Shown piece by piece: positions 14,770 to 22,655 of a stretch of 64,000 nucleotides of DNA. Below the pieces are notes generated by a model that ran no database searches, was not told the DNA's origin, and saw nothing but the letters and a program-made list of their open reading frames with translations. The stretch covers positions 248,001-312,000 of the forward strand of contig JAXGPP010000010.1 of the NCBI GenBank assembly GCA_040766885.1, given 5' to 3'. This DNA is from JAXGPP01 sp040766885 (GTDB taxonomy: Bacteria; Planctomycetota; Planctomycetia; Pirellulales; Thermoguttaceae). The stretch's first letter is position 1. Each line of letters opens with the position of its first letter. The position numbers were made by a program, and so were the translations under genes.

Positions 14770-16133
14770 TCAGTTGCGAGCTGGCGCCGTCGTTTCGGGT
14801 CGACCAGGTCCTGGGGATGTTCGACCTTGCGGCCGAGGAGAAGCTCTCGCGCCGTTTCGCGGTCGAAGTGCCCGGGCTCGATGAAGACTGGCAGGTGGGG
14901 GCGATCGTCGGCCCGAGCGGTTCGGGCAAGTCGACCGTCGCCCGGCAGGCCTTCGGCGATGCCGTCTACGCCCAGGGCGACTGGCCGGCGGCGGCCGTGG
15001 TCGACGGCTTCGCTGCGGGGCTGTCGATCAAGGAGATCACCGAGACGCTCACCAGCGTCGGGTTCTCCTCGCCGCCGGCGTGGCTGCGCCCGTATCAGGT
15101 CTTGTCCAACGGCGAGAAGTTCCGCTGCGACCTGGCCCGGGCGCTCACGTCCGAGCGGCCGCTGGTGGTCTATGACGAGTTTACGAGCGTGGTCGATCGC
15201 ACGGTGGCGAAGGTCGGCAGCGCGGCGGTGGCGAAGTCGATTCGCAAGGGTCGGATCCAGAAACGGTTCGTGGCGGTGACCTGCCATTACGACGTGCTGG
15301 AGTGGCTGGAACCGGACTGGGTCGTGGACATGGCGAGCCAGCAGCTCGCGAGGAGGCGGCTTCGGCGTCCTCAGATTGTGCTCGACGTCGCTCCGATCCA
15401 CCGTTCCGCCTGGATTCTGTTTCGCCCGCATCACTATCTGAGCGGGACGCTCATGCCGGCCGCGAAGTGCTTCGGGGCCTACTGGGGCGAAACGCTCGTC
15501 GGCTTTTCGGCATGGGTGCGGCGGATGACGCGCAAGCGCGAAGCGCTCGACTTTCGCGAGCACCGGACGGTGGTCTTTCCCGATTACCAGGGGATCGGCA
15601 TCGGCAACCGGCTGAGCGAGACCTGCGCGTCGATCATCGCGGGGATGGGCGGCCGGGCGTTCTCGACCACGTCCCACCCGGCGATGATCCGCTATCGTTC
15701 GCGGTCGCCGCTCTGGACGCGGCATCGGCTGGGGATGGTCAACAAGACCGGCATGAGCGGGTTGTTCGTCAAGAGCCTGAAGTCGCGGGGCAAGCTGCAC
15801 GAGCTGAACAACCGCACGACGTCGGCGAGCCGGATCACGGCCGGCTTCCAGTACGTCGGCCCCGCCATGCCGTGCGATCAGGCGGAGCAGTACTTTCACG
15901 CCCGTCCGATGCCGATGGGGGTGAGTGCCCGACTGGCGCAAGTCGAAGCGATCGTCTACCGCTGGCCCGGTTCGACTACGGCGCGCGTGGCTCGCCTGTT
16001 GGGCTTGAGCCGCGAGGTCGTCGCGCGCGAGCTGGCCGAGCTGGTCGACGCCGGTCGGCTGGTCCGCCGCGGCCGGGGCGGGCATGGCGACCTGTTCGCG
16101 TTCTACCCGGCCGGCGCGGGCCATCGTCGGTAA
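14748..16133 (+). CDS. ABC-type ATPase fused to a GNAT acyltransferase-like domain and a wHTH
   Basis: This 461-residue protein starts at GTG 14748 (ribosome site GGGGGAGGG). Residues 1-200 are an ABC ATPase: Walker A GPSGSGKST (55-63), signature LSNGEK (119-124), Walker B LVVYDEF (139-145), H-loop His 180. There are no membrane helices, so it is not a transporter. Residues about 210-340 resemble a GNAT fold, with the acyl-CoA loop QGIGIG (281-286) after HRTVVFPDY. Residues 395-455 look like a winged helix. GNAT-fold Mom of phage Mu modifies adenine in DNA. A DNA-modifying role here is inference from the fold and ParB linkage. Confidence 0.8.
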   Translation: MPTVDAVVSCELAPSFRVDQVLGMFDLAAEEKLSRRFAVEVPGLDEDWQVGAIVGPSGSGKSTVARQAFGDAVYAQGDWPAAAVVDGFAAGLSIKEITETLTSVGFSSPPAWLRPYQVLSNGEKFRCDLARALTSERPLVVYDEFTSVVDRTVAKVGSAAVAKSIRKGRIQKRFVAVTCHYDVLEWLEPDWVVDMASQQLARRRLRRPQIVLDVAPIHRSAWILFRPHHYLSGTLMPAAKCFGAYWGETLVGFSAWVRRMTRKREALDFREHRTVVFPDYQGIGIGNRLSETCASIIAGMGGRAFSTTSHPAMIRYRSRSPLWTRHRLGMVNKTGMSGLFVKSLKSRGKLHELNNRTTSASRITAGFQYVGPAMPCDQAEQYFHARPMPMGVSARLAQVEAIVYRWPGSTTARVARLLGLSREVVARELAELVDAGRLVRRGRGGHGDLFAFYPAGAGHRR

Positions 16134-16240
16134 GACGTCTGGGATCGCGGCTGGCGAGCCCTTCAGGCGCAAAACGTATCGGCAGACGTCGCCGGCGACG
16201 GGCTCGCCAGGGGGCGGCCTGGCGGTTCTTACGCAGACAG

Positions 16241-16279
16241 CCACGGTTCTTATGGCCGTGCAAGGACTTCCGACGCGGG
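16241..16279 (+). repeat. 39-bp direct repeat, copy A
   Basis: Matches 16327-16365 at 34 of 39 positions; the shared part includes CCACGGTTCTT and CAAGGACTTCCG. The 9-mer GGACTTCCG is found once more in inverted orientation at 16440-16448. Confidence 0.7.
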
Positions 16280-16326
16280 TTGACCGTATCGCCCTAGACA
16301 CCGCGGCGCAGCGGGGATTGCCGATT

Positions 16327-16365
16327 CCACGGTTCTTGTGCCCGCCCAAGGACTTCCGAGGCGGG
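16327..16365 (+). repeat. 39-bp direct repeat, copy B
   Basis: Second copy, 88 bases from the start of copy A. Spacing and degeneracy fit either protein-binding sites or remnants of a small duplicated element. Confidence 0.7.
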
Positions 16366-16582
16366 CTTTCGCGAATTCATCGCGGCGGTCGTTCGAACCG
16401 CGGCATCAACGGCGGAATTCCGAGAATTTTTTTCCCCGACGGAAGTCCTGGCCTCCCAAGGCGGACCCTCGCGGCGATTTTCGCGGTTGGGGCTTTTCCT
16501 TCGTCCGAAGCCCGACAAGCGACGGCCCGCTGGTAAAATCGAACGCGTTGGGAGTGAGACAAGCGACGAACAAAACAAAAAC

Positions 16583-16616
16583 GGTCCGACGAAGGAGTGC
16601 GTTCCAGCGTCGGACC
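16583..16616 (+). promoter_or_regulatory. Perfect 8-bp stem in the 5' leader of the AAA+ gene
   Basis: GGTCCGAC (16583-16590) pairs with GTCGGACC (16609-16616), 31 bases before the ATG at 16648 and after an A-rich stretch. Read on the minus strand it would look like a terminator, but no minus-strand gene reaches it. A leader hairpin or operator on the + strand is more likely. Confidence 0.45.
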
Positions 16617-16647
16617 TGAACACCTCGAAGCAGTCAGGAGCCTCGAA

Positions 16648-17736
16648 ATGTCTAAGGCGATTCTAACTCCACGCGCCGACACGAGCAATGACGACGATTG
16701 CCGCCCGTCGGCGGCCGACAACGGCCAGCGGAGCCGCTACCGGTCGAAGTGCCCGGCTTGCCGCAAGATGATCGAGATCGGCCACCCGATCCGCCCGTTC
16801 AAGTCGAACGGCCAGCGGGTCCGCTGGCAGCATGAGAATTGTGCCGACATCCCCGACGTTACGCCCACCGCGCTGCCCGACGAAGTCGCCGCGCTGTTGG
16901 CGAAGCTGGAACGCCGCGTTGACGAACTGGAACAGCGCGAGCCCACGCCGCCCGTGTTCCATGTCGTGAAGCCGGAAGGCGAAGTGGTCGAGATCGAAGG
17001 ACACGCCCACCCGGCGTTCGCCCAGGTGCTGGAAATCGCCCAGGCCCGCGAGCCCGTTTTCCTGCCCGGTCCGAGCGGCTCGGGCAAGTCGCACCTCGCC
17101 GGCCAGGTCGCCACGGCCCTTGGGCTGCGGTTCGGATCGATCAGTTGCTCTGCCGGCATGAGCGAGAGCCAGCTCCTCGGCCGCGCGGTGCCACGCGGCG
17201 CCAACGGCGAGTTTGAATTCTGCACGACGCAGTTTCTCACCTGTTACGAGCAGGGGGGCGTCTTCCTGTTCGACGAAATCGACGCCGCCGACCCCAACGT
17301 CCTGTTGGTGATCAATTCGGCGCTGGCCAATGGCCACCTGTCCGTGCCGGCCCGCCACGAGAACCCGGTCGCCAGGAAACACGCCGACTTCGTCTGCATC
17401 GCCGCGGCCAACACCTGGGGGCACGGCTCGGACCGGCAATACGTCGGGCGGAACCAGCTCGACGAAGCGACTTTGGACCGCTTTCGGATCGGCGTGGTGC
17501 CGGTCGACTACAGCGAAGAGCTGGAACGGGCCCTCTGCCCGCTCGCCGAGCTGTTCGCCCGGCTCCGCCGCTACCGCGAGCGCGTTCGGGCCAACCGGCT
17601 CACGCGGGTCGTCTCCACCCGGTTCATGGCGAAGGCCTACAAGATGGTTGCTCACTACGGTTGGACCCTGGAACAGGTGGACGAAAAGCTGTTCGCCGGC
17701 TGGCGGCCCGACGAAGTCGCCAAAGTCAGAGCCTGA
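16648..17736 (+). CDS. CobS/MoxR-like AAA+ ATPase with N-terminal zinc site
   Basis: This 362-residue protein has an N-terminal CPAC...HENC set (C35, C38, H62, C65) suggesting a treble-clef zinc site, a short coiled coil (80-98), then an AAA+ core. The core has Walker A GPSGSGKS (140-147), Walker B GVFLFDEID (203-211) and sensor-1 CIAAANT, with the MoxR/CobS-type SCSAGMSESQLLGR segment. Such ATPases remodel partner proteins, usually with a VWA-domain protein encoded next door. Start chosen at 16648 with CAGGAG upstream. The following gene may be that partner. Confidence 0.85.
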   Translation: MSKAILTPRADTSNDDDCRPSAADNGQRSRYRSKCPACRKMIEIGHPIRPFKSNGQRVRWQHENCADIPDVTPTALPDEVAALLAKLERRVDELEQREPTPPVFHVVKPEGEVVEIEGHAHPAFAQVLEIAQAREPVFLPGPSGSGKSHLAGQVATALGLRFGSISCSAGMSESQLLGRAVPRGANGEFEFCTTQFLTCYEQGGVFLFDEIDAADPNVLLVINSALANGHLSVPARHENPVARKHADFVCIAAANTWGHGSDRQYVGRNQLDEATLDRFRIGVVPVDYSEELERALCPLAELFARLRRYRERVRANRLTRVVSTRFMAKAYKMVAHYGWTLEQVDEKLFAGWRPDEVAKVRA

Positions 17737-17769
17737 AACGAAACACCAGCCAACGAAGGGAGCCCAGCC

Positions 17770-18624
17770 ATGTACCACGAAACGACGACCGAAGGAAACT
17801 CCGCAGTGGAAGTGATCATCGCCGAGAGCGTGCGCGAGCTGACGACCGCGGTCGACGAAGCGAACCGGACGCACCCTCACCCGATCGTTCAGGAGGCCGA
17901 CAATCGGCGATTCTACGGCCGCCGGTTCAGCTCGTGGGACGACATCGTTGCCGCGACGGCCGAGCCGTGGGCCGATGGCCTGGCGGTGGTCGAGCGGATG
18001 CTGGCCGAACTCGACGGGGCCGACCTGCCCAAGCCGGTGAGTCGCCGCCGCAAGCTGCGGTTCACCGAGGACGCCGGCGACGAGCTGGATTACGATCGGC
18101 TCCGCGACGGTCGCGACTTCTGGCGATCGGCACCCCGGGCCACCAGCCGCGGCCCCTCGACGATCACGATCGTCGCCGACATCCGGGCGAGGTGCTCGAT
18201 TGACCACCGCGACATCCTCTGGCGCGGCGCCGCGGCGGTCGCCCTGACGTATCTCCTCGAGCAGGCCGGCTACAGCGTCGAGCTGTGGGCGGCCCAGGCC
18301 GAACAGGCGGCGTTCAGCAACGGCGACATGTTCCTCGCCGTCTGCCTGAAGCAGGCCGGCGACCCGGTCGACCTCGGCGCTCTCGCCGCCGGCGTCTCCG
18401 CCTGGTTCTACCGCACCGTGGGTTTCTCCGCGGCGAATCTTGTCCACAACCGCCGGCCGACCAGCTTCGCCGGGTACGACCGGCCCGAGGGCGTCCACCC
18501 GTTTCTGGATCGGCTCAACGGCGACCAGAACAAGGTGGTGGTCGAGAACGTCTGGGGCCACGCCGCCGCCTGTCAACTGATCCGCGACACCATCGCCCGG
18601 CTGGCGAGCCAAGCGAACGCTTGA
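17770..18624 (+). CDS. Possible VWA-like partner of the AAA+ ATPase (DUF7192-like)
   Basis: This 284-residue protein lies 33 bases after the AAA+ gene. After an N-terminal helical region (1-105), residues about 128-240 run STITIVADIRARCSI, then RGAAAVALTYLLEQAGYSVELW. This is the strand-helix-strand start of a VWA/Rossmann-like fold in which DIRAR replaces the usual DxSxS metal site. The rest is alternating strands and helices. AAA+ plus VWA-like partner is a recurrent chaperone-type pair (CobS-CobT, MoxR). The assignment rests on pattern and neighbourhood, not a clear motif. Confidence 0.6.
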   Translation: MYHETTTEGNSAVEVIIAESVRELTTAVDEANRTHPHPIVQEADNRRFYGRRFSSWDDIVAATAEPWADGLAVVERMLAELDGADLPKPVSRRRKLRFTEDAGDELDYDRLRDGRDFWRSAPRATSRGPSTITIVADIRARCSIDHRDILWRGAAAVALTYLLEQAGYSVELWAAQAEQAAFSNGDMFLAVCLKQAGDPVDLGALAAGVSAWFYRTVGFSAANLVHNRRPTSFAGYDRPEGVHPFLDRLNGDQNKVVVENVWGHAAACQLIRDTIARLASQANA

Positions 18625-18636
18625 AAGGAACGACCG

Positions 18637-18768
18637 ATGTGCAAGCCGACCCTGTGCCCGTACTGCGACGAGGAAATCGACGTGCCGGACTGGCCCGTTG
18701 AGCCGGTCCGATGCCCGCACTGTTATTGCGAGATCGAAGTCGAGGATGAGGACGAAGCGAACCTATAA
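18637..18768 (+). CDS. 43-residue zinc-ribbon protein
   Basis: ATG 18637 with an AAAGGAA ribosome site opens a 43-residue protein with CPYC (7-10) and CPHCYC (26-31) knuckles and a strongly acidic tail ending DEDEANL. It is a minimal zinc ribbon between the AAA+/VWA-like pair and the ArdC-methyltransferase. Twelve bases follow to the next ATG. Probably a small nucleic-acid or protein adaptor. Confidence 0.6.
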   Translation: MCKPTLCPYCDEEIDVPDWPVEPVRCPHCYCEIEVEDEDEANL

Positions 18769-18780
18769 GGGAGATTCGAC

Positions 18781-20094
18781 ATGCAGACCTATCGACGCAA
18801 GCGACGGAGCCCCGCAGAGCGCGAGCGCATGGCACGCGAAGCGCTCGCCCGGGCCGAGGAGAACCTGAGCGAGGCGAACTACCGGGCGATCATCGACGGC
18901 TTCGTGGCGAGGGGAATCGCCGAAGCGGAGATCCTGCCGCGTCAGAACGTCTTGACGTATCTGGCCTGGCAGGCGAAGGGCCGCCAGGTCCGCCGCGGCG
19001 AACACGGCGTGCAGATCTTCACGGTCCTCGACTGCACCCGGAAGGAAACCGACCCCCAGACGAACGAGGAAACTGAGATCGCCGTGCAGAAGCGGCGGCG
19101 GACGACCGTCTTTCATGTCTCGCAGACCGACCCGCTGGGCGAGCCCGATCCGCAGCCCACTCCAGAGCGATCGACGTCGGCGGAGCGGCCGGCGCGACGC
19201 GCCGACCCTGCCCAGCTCCGCGCGAAGGCCGACGCGCTGCAGGAGCGGATCGACTATCTGCGCAATCCGGCCATTGCCCGGCAGCGGCAGACGCGGCGGC
19301 GGGCGTCGATCGCCGCGAGCATGACGCTGGACGCCCAGCGGCTGGAGCGCGTGCAGCAATCGCTCCGGGCGATCGCCGCGGCGATCGAGGACGCCGCGCT
19401 GCCCGACTGTCTGGCCGGCGTCACCACGCGAAGCGCCGTGGAGCGGATCCTGCAACGTGAGGAGAACGAACCGGCCCGCCAGTGGCTCCTGGAGCGGCTG
19501 GAAGGCAAGTCGCCGGAGCAGAAGCGCCGCGAGCGGATCGCCGAGTTGGAGCGGCAGCTATTGGGCGTGAAGATCCCCGGCTTCTTCCCGACGCCGCGGC
19601 CGCTGGCCGAGCGCGTCTGCCGCTTGGCCGACATCCGGCCGGAGCACAGCGTGCTCGAGCCCTCGGCCGGCAAGGGCGACCTGGCCGACGTCGTGGGCGA
19701 GTACTCGCCCGAGCAGTTGGAGCTGGTCGAGATCAACGGCACGCTGTGCGACGTGCTCAAGGCGAAGGGTTACGAACCGCATCACACCGACTTCCTCGCA
19801 CTGGACGGTGCGGGCTTCGACCGCGTGGTGATGAACCCGCCTTTCGAGAACTTCCAGGACATCGACCACGTGCGGCACGCTTACGAGTGCCTGGCTCCGG
19901 GCGGCCGGCTGGTGGCGATCGTCAGCGAAGCGCCGTTCTTCCGGTCGAACCGCAAGGCGGACGACTTCCGCGCGTGGCTGGCCCACGTGGGGGCCGAAAC
20001 GATCCCGGTGGAGAACGCGTTCAATGGTCGCGAGTCGTTCCGCCAGACGGGCGTCCGCTGCCGGATCGTGGTGATCGATCGAAAGGAGGGCTGA
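18781..20094 (+). CDS. ArdC-N-like domain fused to a class I DNA methyltransferase
   Basis: This 437-residue protein has an N-terminal ArdC-N-like region (about 25-80: QNVLTYLAWQAKGRQVRRG, then GVQIFTVL), as in antirestriction and plasmid proteins. A long arginine-rich helical linker (135-265) follows, then a Rossmann methyltransferase with SAM loop VLEPSAGKGD (about 290) and the amino-methylating NPPF motif (351-354), indicating adenine-N6 or cytosine-N4 methylation. GGGAG precedes the ATG. It may protect entering phage DNA from restriction. Both ends are visible; the fusion and role are inferred. Confidence 0.82.
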   Translation: MQTYRRKRRSPAERERMAREALARAEENLSEANYRAIIDGFVARGIAEAEILPRQNVLTYLAWQAKGRQVRRGEHGVQIFTVLDCTRKETDPQTNEETEIAVQKRRRTTVFHVSQTDPLGEPDPQPTPERSTSAERPARRADPAQLRAKADALQERIDYLRNPAIARQRQTRRRASIAASMTLDAQRLERVQQSLRAIAAAIEDAALPDCLAGVTTRSAVERILQREENEPARQWLLERLEGKSPEQKRRERIAELERQLLGVKIPGFFPTPRPLAERVCRLADIRPEHSVLEPSAGKGDLADVVGEYSPEQLELVEINGTLCDVLKAKGYEPHHTDFLALDGAGFDRVVMNPPFENFQDIDHVRHAYECLAPGGRLVAIVSEAPFFRSNRKADDFRAWLAHVGAETIPVENAFNGRESFRQTGVRCRIVVIDRKEG

Positions 20095-20097
20095 GCG

Positions 20098-20562
20098 ATG
20101 GTACGGGCGGAGACCACGCTGGAAGCGATTCGCCGCGAAGCCCGGGCTCGCGGCCTGCGGTGGGCCGACGTCGCCGATGTCTACCGAGAGCTCAAGGAGC
20201 TGGAGCGGGCGAAGCGCGAGCGGGGCAACGAGGTCCGCCAAGCGGCCTGGGAGATGGCGACCGCCTCGACGCCGGCGAGCTGGCCCTTCTGGCGGCACGG
20301 GTTTCTGGCCCGCTGGGGCCAGCGGATCGCGCGGGGCAGTGACTACTCCTGCATCCCCGCTTACGACGAAATCGGCCAGGCGATCGGCGGGCTGTTTCCC
20401 GAGTACGCCGACGACGATGGTACAGAGCGGCTGTTCGCGTTTCTCCTGTCCCCCTACGATCGCCTGCCGGCGACGGAGCAGCTCTACCGACGGGCCATGG
20501 ATTACGTCGAGTTGGGCGGGCATTACGCGCGGAATGAGACGAGCGAAACAGTCCCCTTCTGA
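20098..20562 (+). CDS. Hypothetical protein in the methyltransferase cassette
   Basis: This 154-residue protein begins 3 bases after the methyltransferase stop, with AAGGAGG as ribosome site. The first third is a basic helical region (DVYRELKELERAKRERG); the rest is globular and aromatic-rich with an acidic patch (FPEYADDDGTERLFAFLL). No catalytic motif is recognised. Operon position links it to the ArdC-methyltransferase and the ASCH protein. Confidence 0.6.
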   Translation: MVRAETTLEAIRREARARGLRWADVADVYRELKELERAKRERGNEVRQAAWEMATASTPASWPFWRHGFLARWGQRIARGSDYSCIPAYDEIGQAIGGLFPEYADDDGTERLFAFLLSPYDRLPATEQLYRRAMDYVELGGHYARNETSETVPF

Positions 20563-20574
20563 AGGAGGCATGAA

Positions 20575-20982
20575 GTGAAAGCCATTACGCTGCATCCGGT
20601 CTGGGCATGGGCGGTCGTCCATGGGCACAAGCCGGTGGAGAACCGCGGCTGGTCGGTCAAATACCGGGGCCGGTTGGCGATCCACGCCGGCCGGGGCAAC
20701 GCGGCCGAGGACGACCGGGCCCGGGCCGAGTTGGCGCGGCTGGGGGTGAAGGTTCCGGACGACGTCCCGCGATCGGCGATCGTGGGGACGGTGGAGCTAG
20801 TCGACTGCGTCCGCAAGGGGTCGGGCGAGCTATGGCCCGACGAGCGGCTCACCCATCCACTGGCCGCCGGCCCGGTGTGTTGGCTCCTGGAGACCCCTCA
20901 GGTGTTCGACGAGCCAGTGCCGATGTCGGGACGGCAGGGAATGTGGGACGCGGTGTTCTGCCGAGGCAACTCAACCTGTTGA
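20575..20982 (+). CDS. ASCH-domain protein
   Basis: This 135-residue protein starts at GTG 20575 after the ribosome site GAAGGAGG. It shows the ASCH pattern: a short strand with WAWAVVHGHKPVENRGW, then YRGRLAIHA, AIVGTVELVDCV and a C-terminal PVCWLLETPQVF. ASCH domains are PUA-like folds thought to bind RNA or modified nucleobases. Next to a DNA methyltransferase and near a GNAT-fold protein, a reader or hydrolase role for modified nucleotides is possible but unproven. Confidence 0.75.
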   Translation: MKAITLHPVWAWAVVHGHKPVENRGWSVKYRGRLAIHAGRGNAAEDDRARAELARLGVKVPDDVPRSAIVGTVELVDCVRKGSGELWPDERLTHPLAAGPVCWLLETPQVFDEPVPMSGRQGMWDAVFCRGNSTC

Positions 20983-21068
20983 GGTTGGCCACATCGTTCA
21001 GCAACCCAAAATCGTTGGCGTGCGTCTGCGCATCGCTTGCGACGTAAACAGGAGCGAGCATAACGATA

Positions 21069-21096
21069 CGGGTCACGCACGCGGCGCGCGTGACCC
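21069..21096. terminator. Hairpin between convergent genes
   Basis: GGGTCACGC and GCGTGACCC form a 9-bp stem between the + strand ASCH gene (ends 20982) and the minus-strand PLD-like gene (ends 21164). There is no T run on either side, so it may be a bidirectional roadblock rather than a classical terminator. Confidence 0.45.
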
Positions 21097-21163
21097 AACC
21101 ATCATCTCACACGCAGTCGCCGCCTCGCATGCACGCGTTGATTACACAGTTCTTGGCACGGAG

Positions 21164-21988
21164 TCACCGGTGACTTGGCGTTGATGGTCCAAACCATTCC
21201 GCTGCACCGTTAACCGTGTCTTCAATCTTCTTGAGGTTCTCCGCAGAAGCCTCGACGGCCGCTATGGTAAATAGGTCGTTTGAGGCAGCGTCCTTGGCGG
21301 AACCGCCTAAAGCGTAAATACGCTTCGTGTCCAGAACGAGCCAACGATCGTGAAGGGACTGAGCAACCAGAAGTCGGTACGAGCCAACGCGTCTTTCGGC
21401 CGCGAAGAGCCGGGAAGTGTCCAAGAATGAATTCCAACGATCCACGTTCCTTCGTCCCGCGTGTTTGCCAGGCTCGCACGCCACGAGGGTGACAGCCGTC
21501 TCTCCTGTCGCGAATTGGACGTATCGATGAAAAATGTCCGGACCAAAGTACGGATCAAACCACACGATCGATTTGGCGGCATCGGCTTCACACAATGACC
21601 GTAGTCTGCAATAGGCAGTAAACGGAGAACCTGCATCAAGAATCACCGACGACCGCGGAACCGGAACTGAGTGAATTGCGTCCCGGGCAATTGCCAGGCT
21701 CTCGCTGACGATCTGATCGAGACTGTCGCCCCTCTCAAGTCTCCCGACGAAGCTCCCCAATGTTCTCGTTACCTTCCGGTATTCAATCTGGTAGTTGTGG
21801 CCAGCTTGTCCCGTCGAAAACCTCCCAAAGTCGGCTATGAAGGTTTGGTGCTCGGAAAGATAGCGGGCGATCGTTTCAGCACGTTCCTGTTCGTCGTATT
21901 CGTCGGAGTGCGCAACGAGATGCTGGAGAGGACCGAAAAGGTAGCCCAGTTTCACGAGCAGGTCAAGCTTCTCGGTGAGTCTGTCCAT
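21164..21988 (-). CDS. Phospholipase D-like domain protein, possible defense gene
   Basis: This 274-residue protein has an N-terminal helical half (1-125). Its C-terminal half resembles single-site PLD-like domains: VWFDPYFGPDIF, then HDRWLVLDTKRIYALGGSAKD, where HDR and the GGS turn take the place of HKD. Similar domains occur at the C-terminus of MIT proteins and in bacterial defense proteins. It is transcribed against the phage operon with its upstream neighbour at 22074-22655, at visibly lower GC than the core. A role in phage exclusion is inference; enzymatic activity cannot be judged with one half-site. Confidence 0.55.
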   Translation of the reverse strand: MDRLTEKLDLLVKLGYLFGPLQHLVAHSDEYDEQERAETIARYLSEHQTFIADFGRFSTGQAGHNYQIEYRKVTRTLGSFVGRLERGDSLDQIVSESLAIARDAIHSVPVPRSSVILDAGSPFTAYCRLRSLCEADAAKSIVWFDPYFGPDIFHRYVQFATGETAVTLVACEPGKHAGRRNVDRWNSFLDTSRLFAAERRVGSYRLLVAQSLHDRWLVLDTKRIYALGGSAKDAASNDLFTIAAVEASAENLKKIEDTVNGAAEWFGPSTPSHR

Positions 21989-22073
21989 GCCTGCCTCTTC
22001 TGGTGTGACACATTGAGGATAACCTGCCGCAGGCGGAGCCGGTCGTCAGGTTGATCCTCTTGTTCAATGGATG

Positions 22074-22655
22074 CTACGGATACTTCGCGATCTTGGCGCG
22101 GTCGTCTTTCACTCGATCAATCAGCCCCACCACGATTTCGAGCTTCGCTATCGCCAGACCGCTTGCCATCACGAAGTCGAGCTTATAGAGGTCAATACCG
22201 GGCGTCCCAGCCCTAACGGCCTCCCGGATGGGCGCGATGTGTAGATTGTTCTTGACTGGCCCAATCACCGTATCGGTCCGATCCCTATGGGGTGGGTCTT
22301 GCAGCCGCTGCCCCTCAAATGTATGGGCGAATTCGTTACGGATACGACGGAAGATTTCGAGGGCGGAAGCCAAGCTGTGGTCGATGATTCCCAACCGGTG
22401 AGCCAGACGGATTCTCATCGAAAATGTACCTATGCCACGATCCGATTCGAGCAAGTCATCCCTATCTCCACAAGGCAGAAGTCGAGCTCGAATAGCCTCG
22501 AGGAGCAGGTGGTCCATCTTCGAGGTAGCCAAGATTACGACAACATGATCCGGCTCAGACAAGTAGGTCATCATGAAGTCAACGGCTCGCCTTAACGACT
22601 CCTGCACATGCGCGGCAGCAAGCTGGGCGATCTGATTCTCCCAATTCTCGTCCAT
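22074..22655 (-). CDS. MltR/DUF4145-like helical protein
   Basis: This 193-residue protein starts at the ATG at 22655, where a GAAGG precedes it; the frame extends to 22763 but without a ribosome site. The central part (ESDRGIGTFSMRIRLAHRLG then RRIRNEFAHTFEG) matches the pattern shared by MltR (mannitol repressor) and DUF4145-like proteins, the latter often found in defense loci and toxin-like modules. It lies 85 bases upstream of the PLD-like gene on the same strand, so the two form a probable two-gene cargo unit. Confidence 0.6.
   Translation of the reverse strand: MDENWENQIAQLAAAHVQESLRRAVDFMMTYLSEPDHVVVILATSKMDHLLLEAIRARLLPCGDRDDLLESDRGIGTFSMRIRLAHRLGIIDHSLASALEIFRRIRNEFAHTFEGQRLQDPPHRDRTDTVIGPVKNNLHIAPIREAVRAGTPGIDLYKLDFVMASGLAIAKLEIVVGLIDRVKDDRAKIAKYP

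Larger units (their letters stand above)
16134..16582. other. Non-coding interval with degenerate repeats and a terminator-like region
   Basis: No credible gene is seen in this interval. It contains two 39-base direct repeats (16241-16279 and 16327-16365), the shared 9-mer again in inverted form at 16440-16448, and a GC-rich imperfect hairpin followed by T7 at 16427-16433, a probable terminator for the ABC-GNAT transcript. The last 80 bases should hold the promoter of the next cluster, but I see no clear -35/-10 pair. Confidence 0.55.

Noticed and set aside
14748..16133. ABC transporter ATPase as a transport component
   Set aside because: No membrane segments or permease gene nearby; the GNAT-like and winged-helix domains point to a soluble DNA-related role.
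16663..18720. 685-codon minus-strand frame
   Set aside because: Opposite the AAA+ and VWA-like genes, which have clear motifs and ribosome sites.
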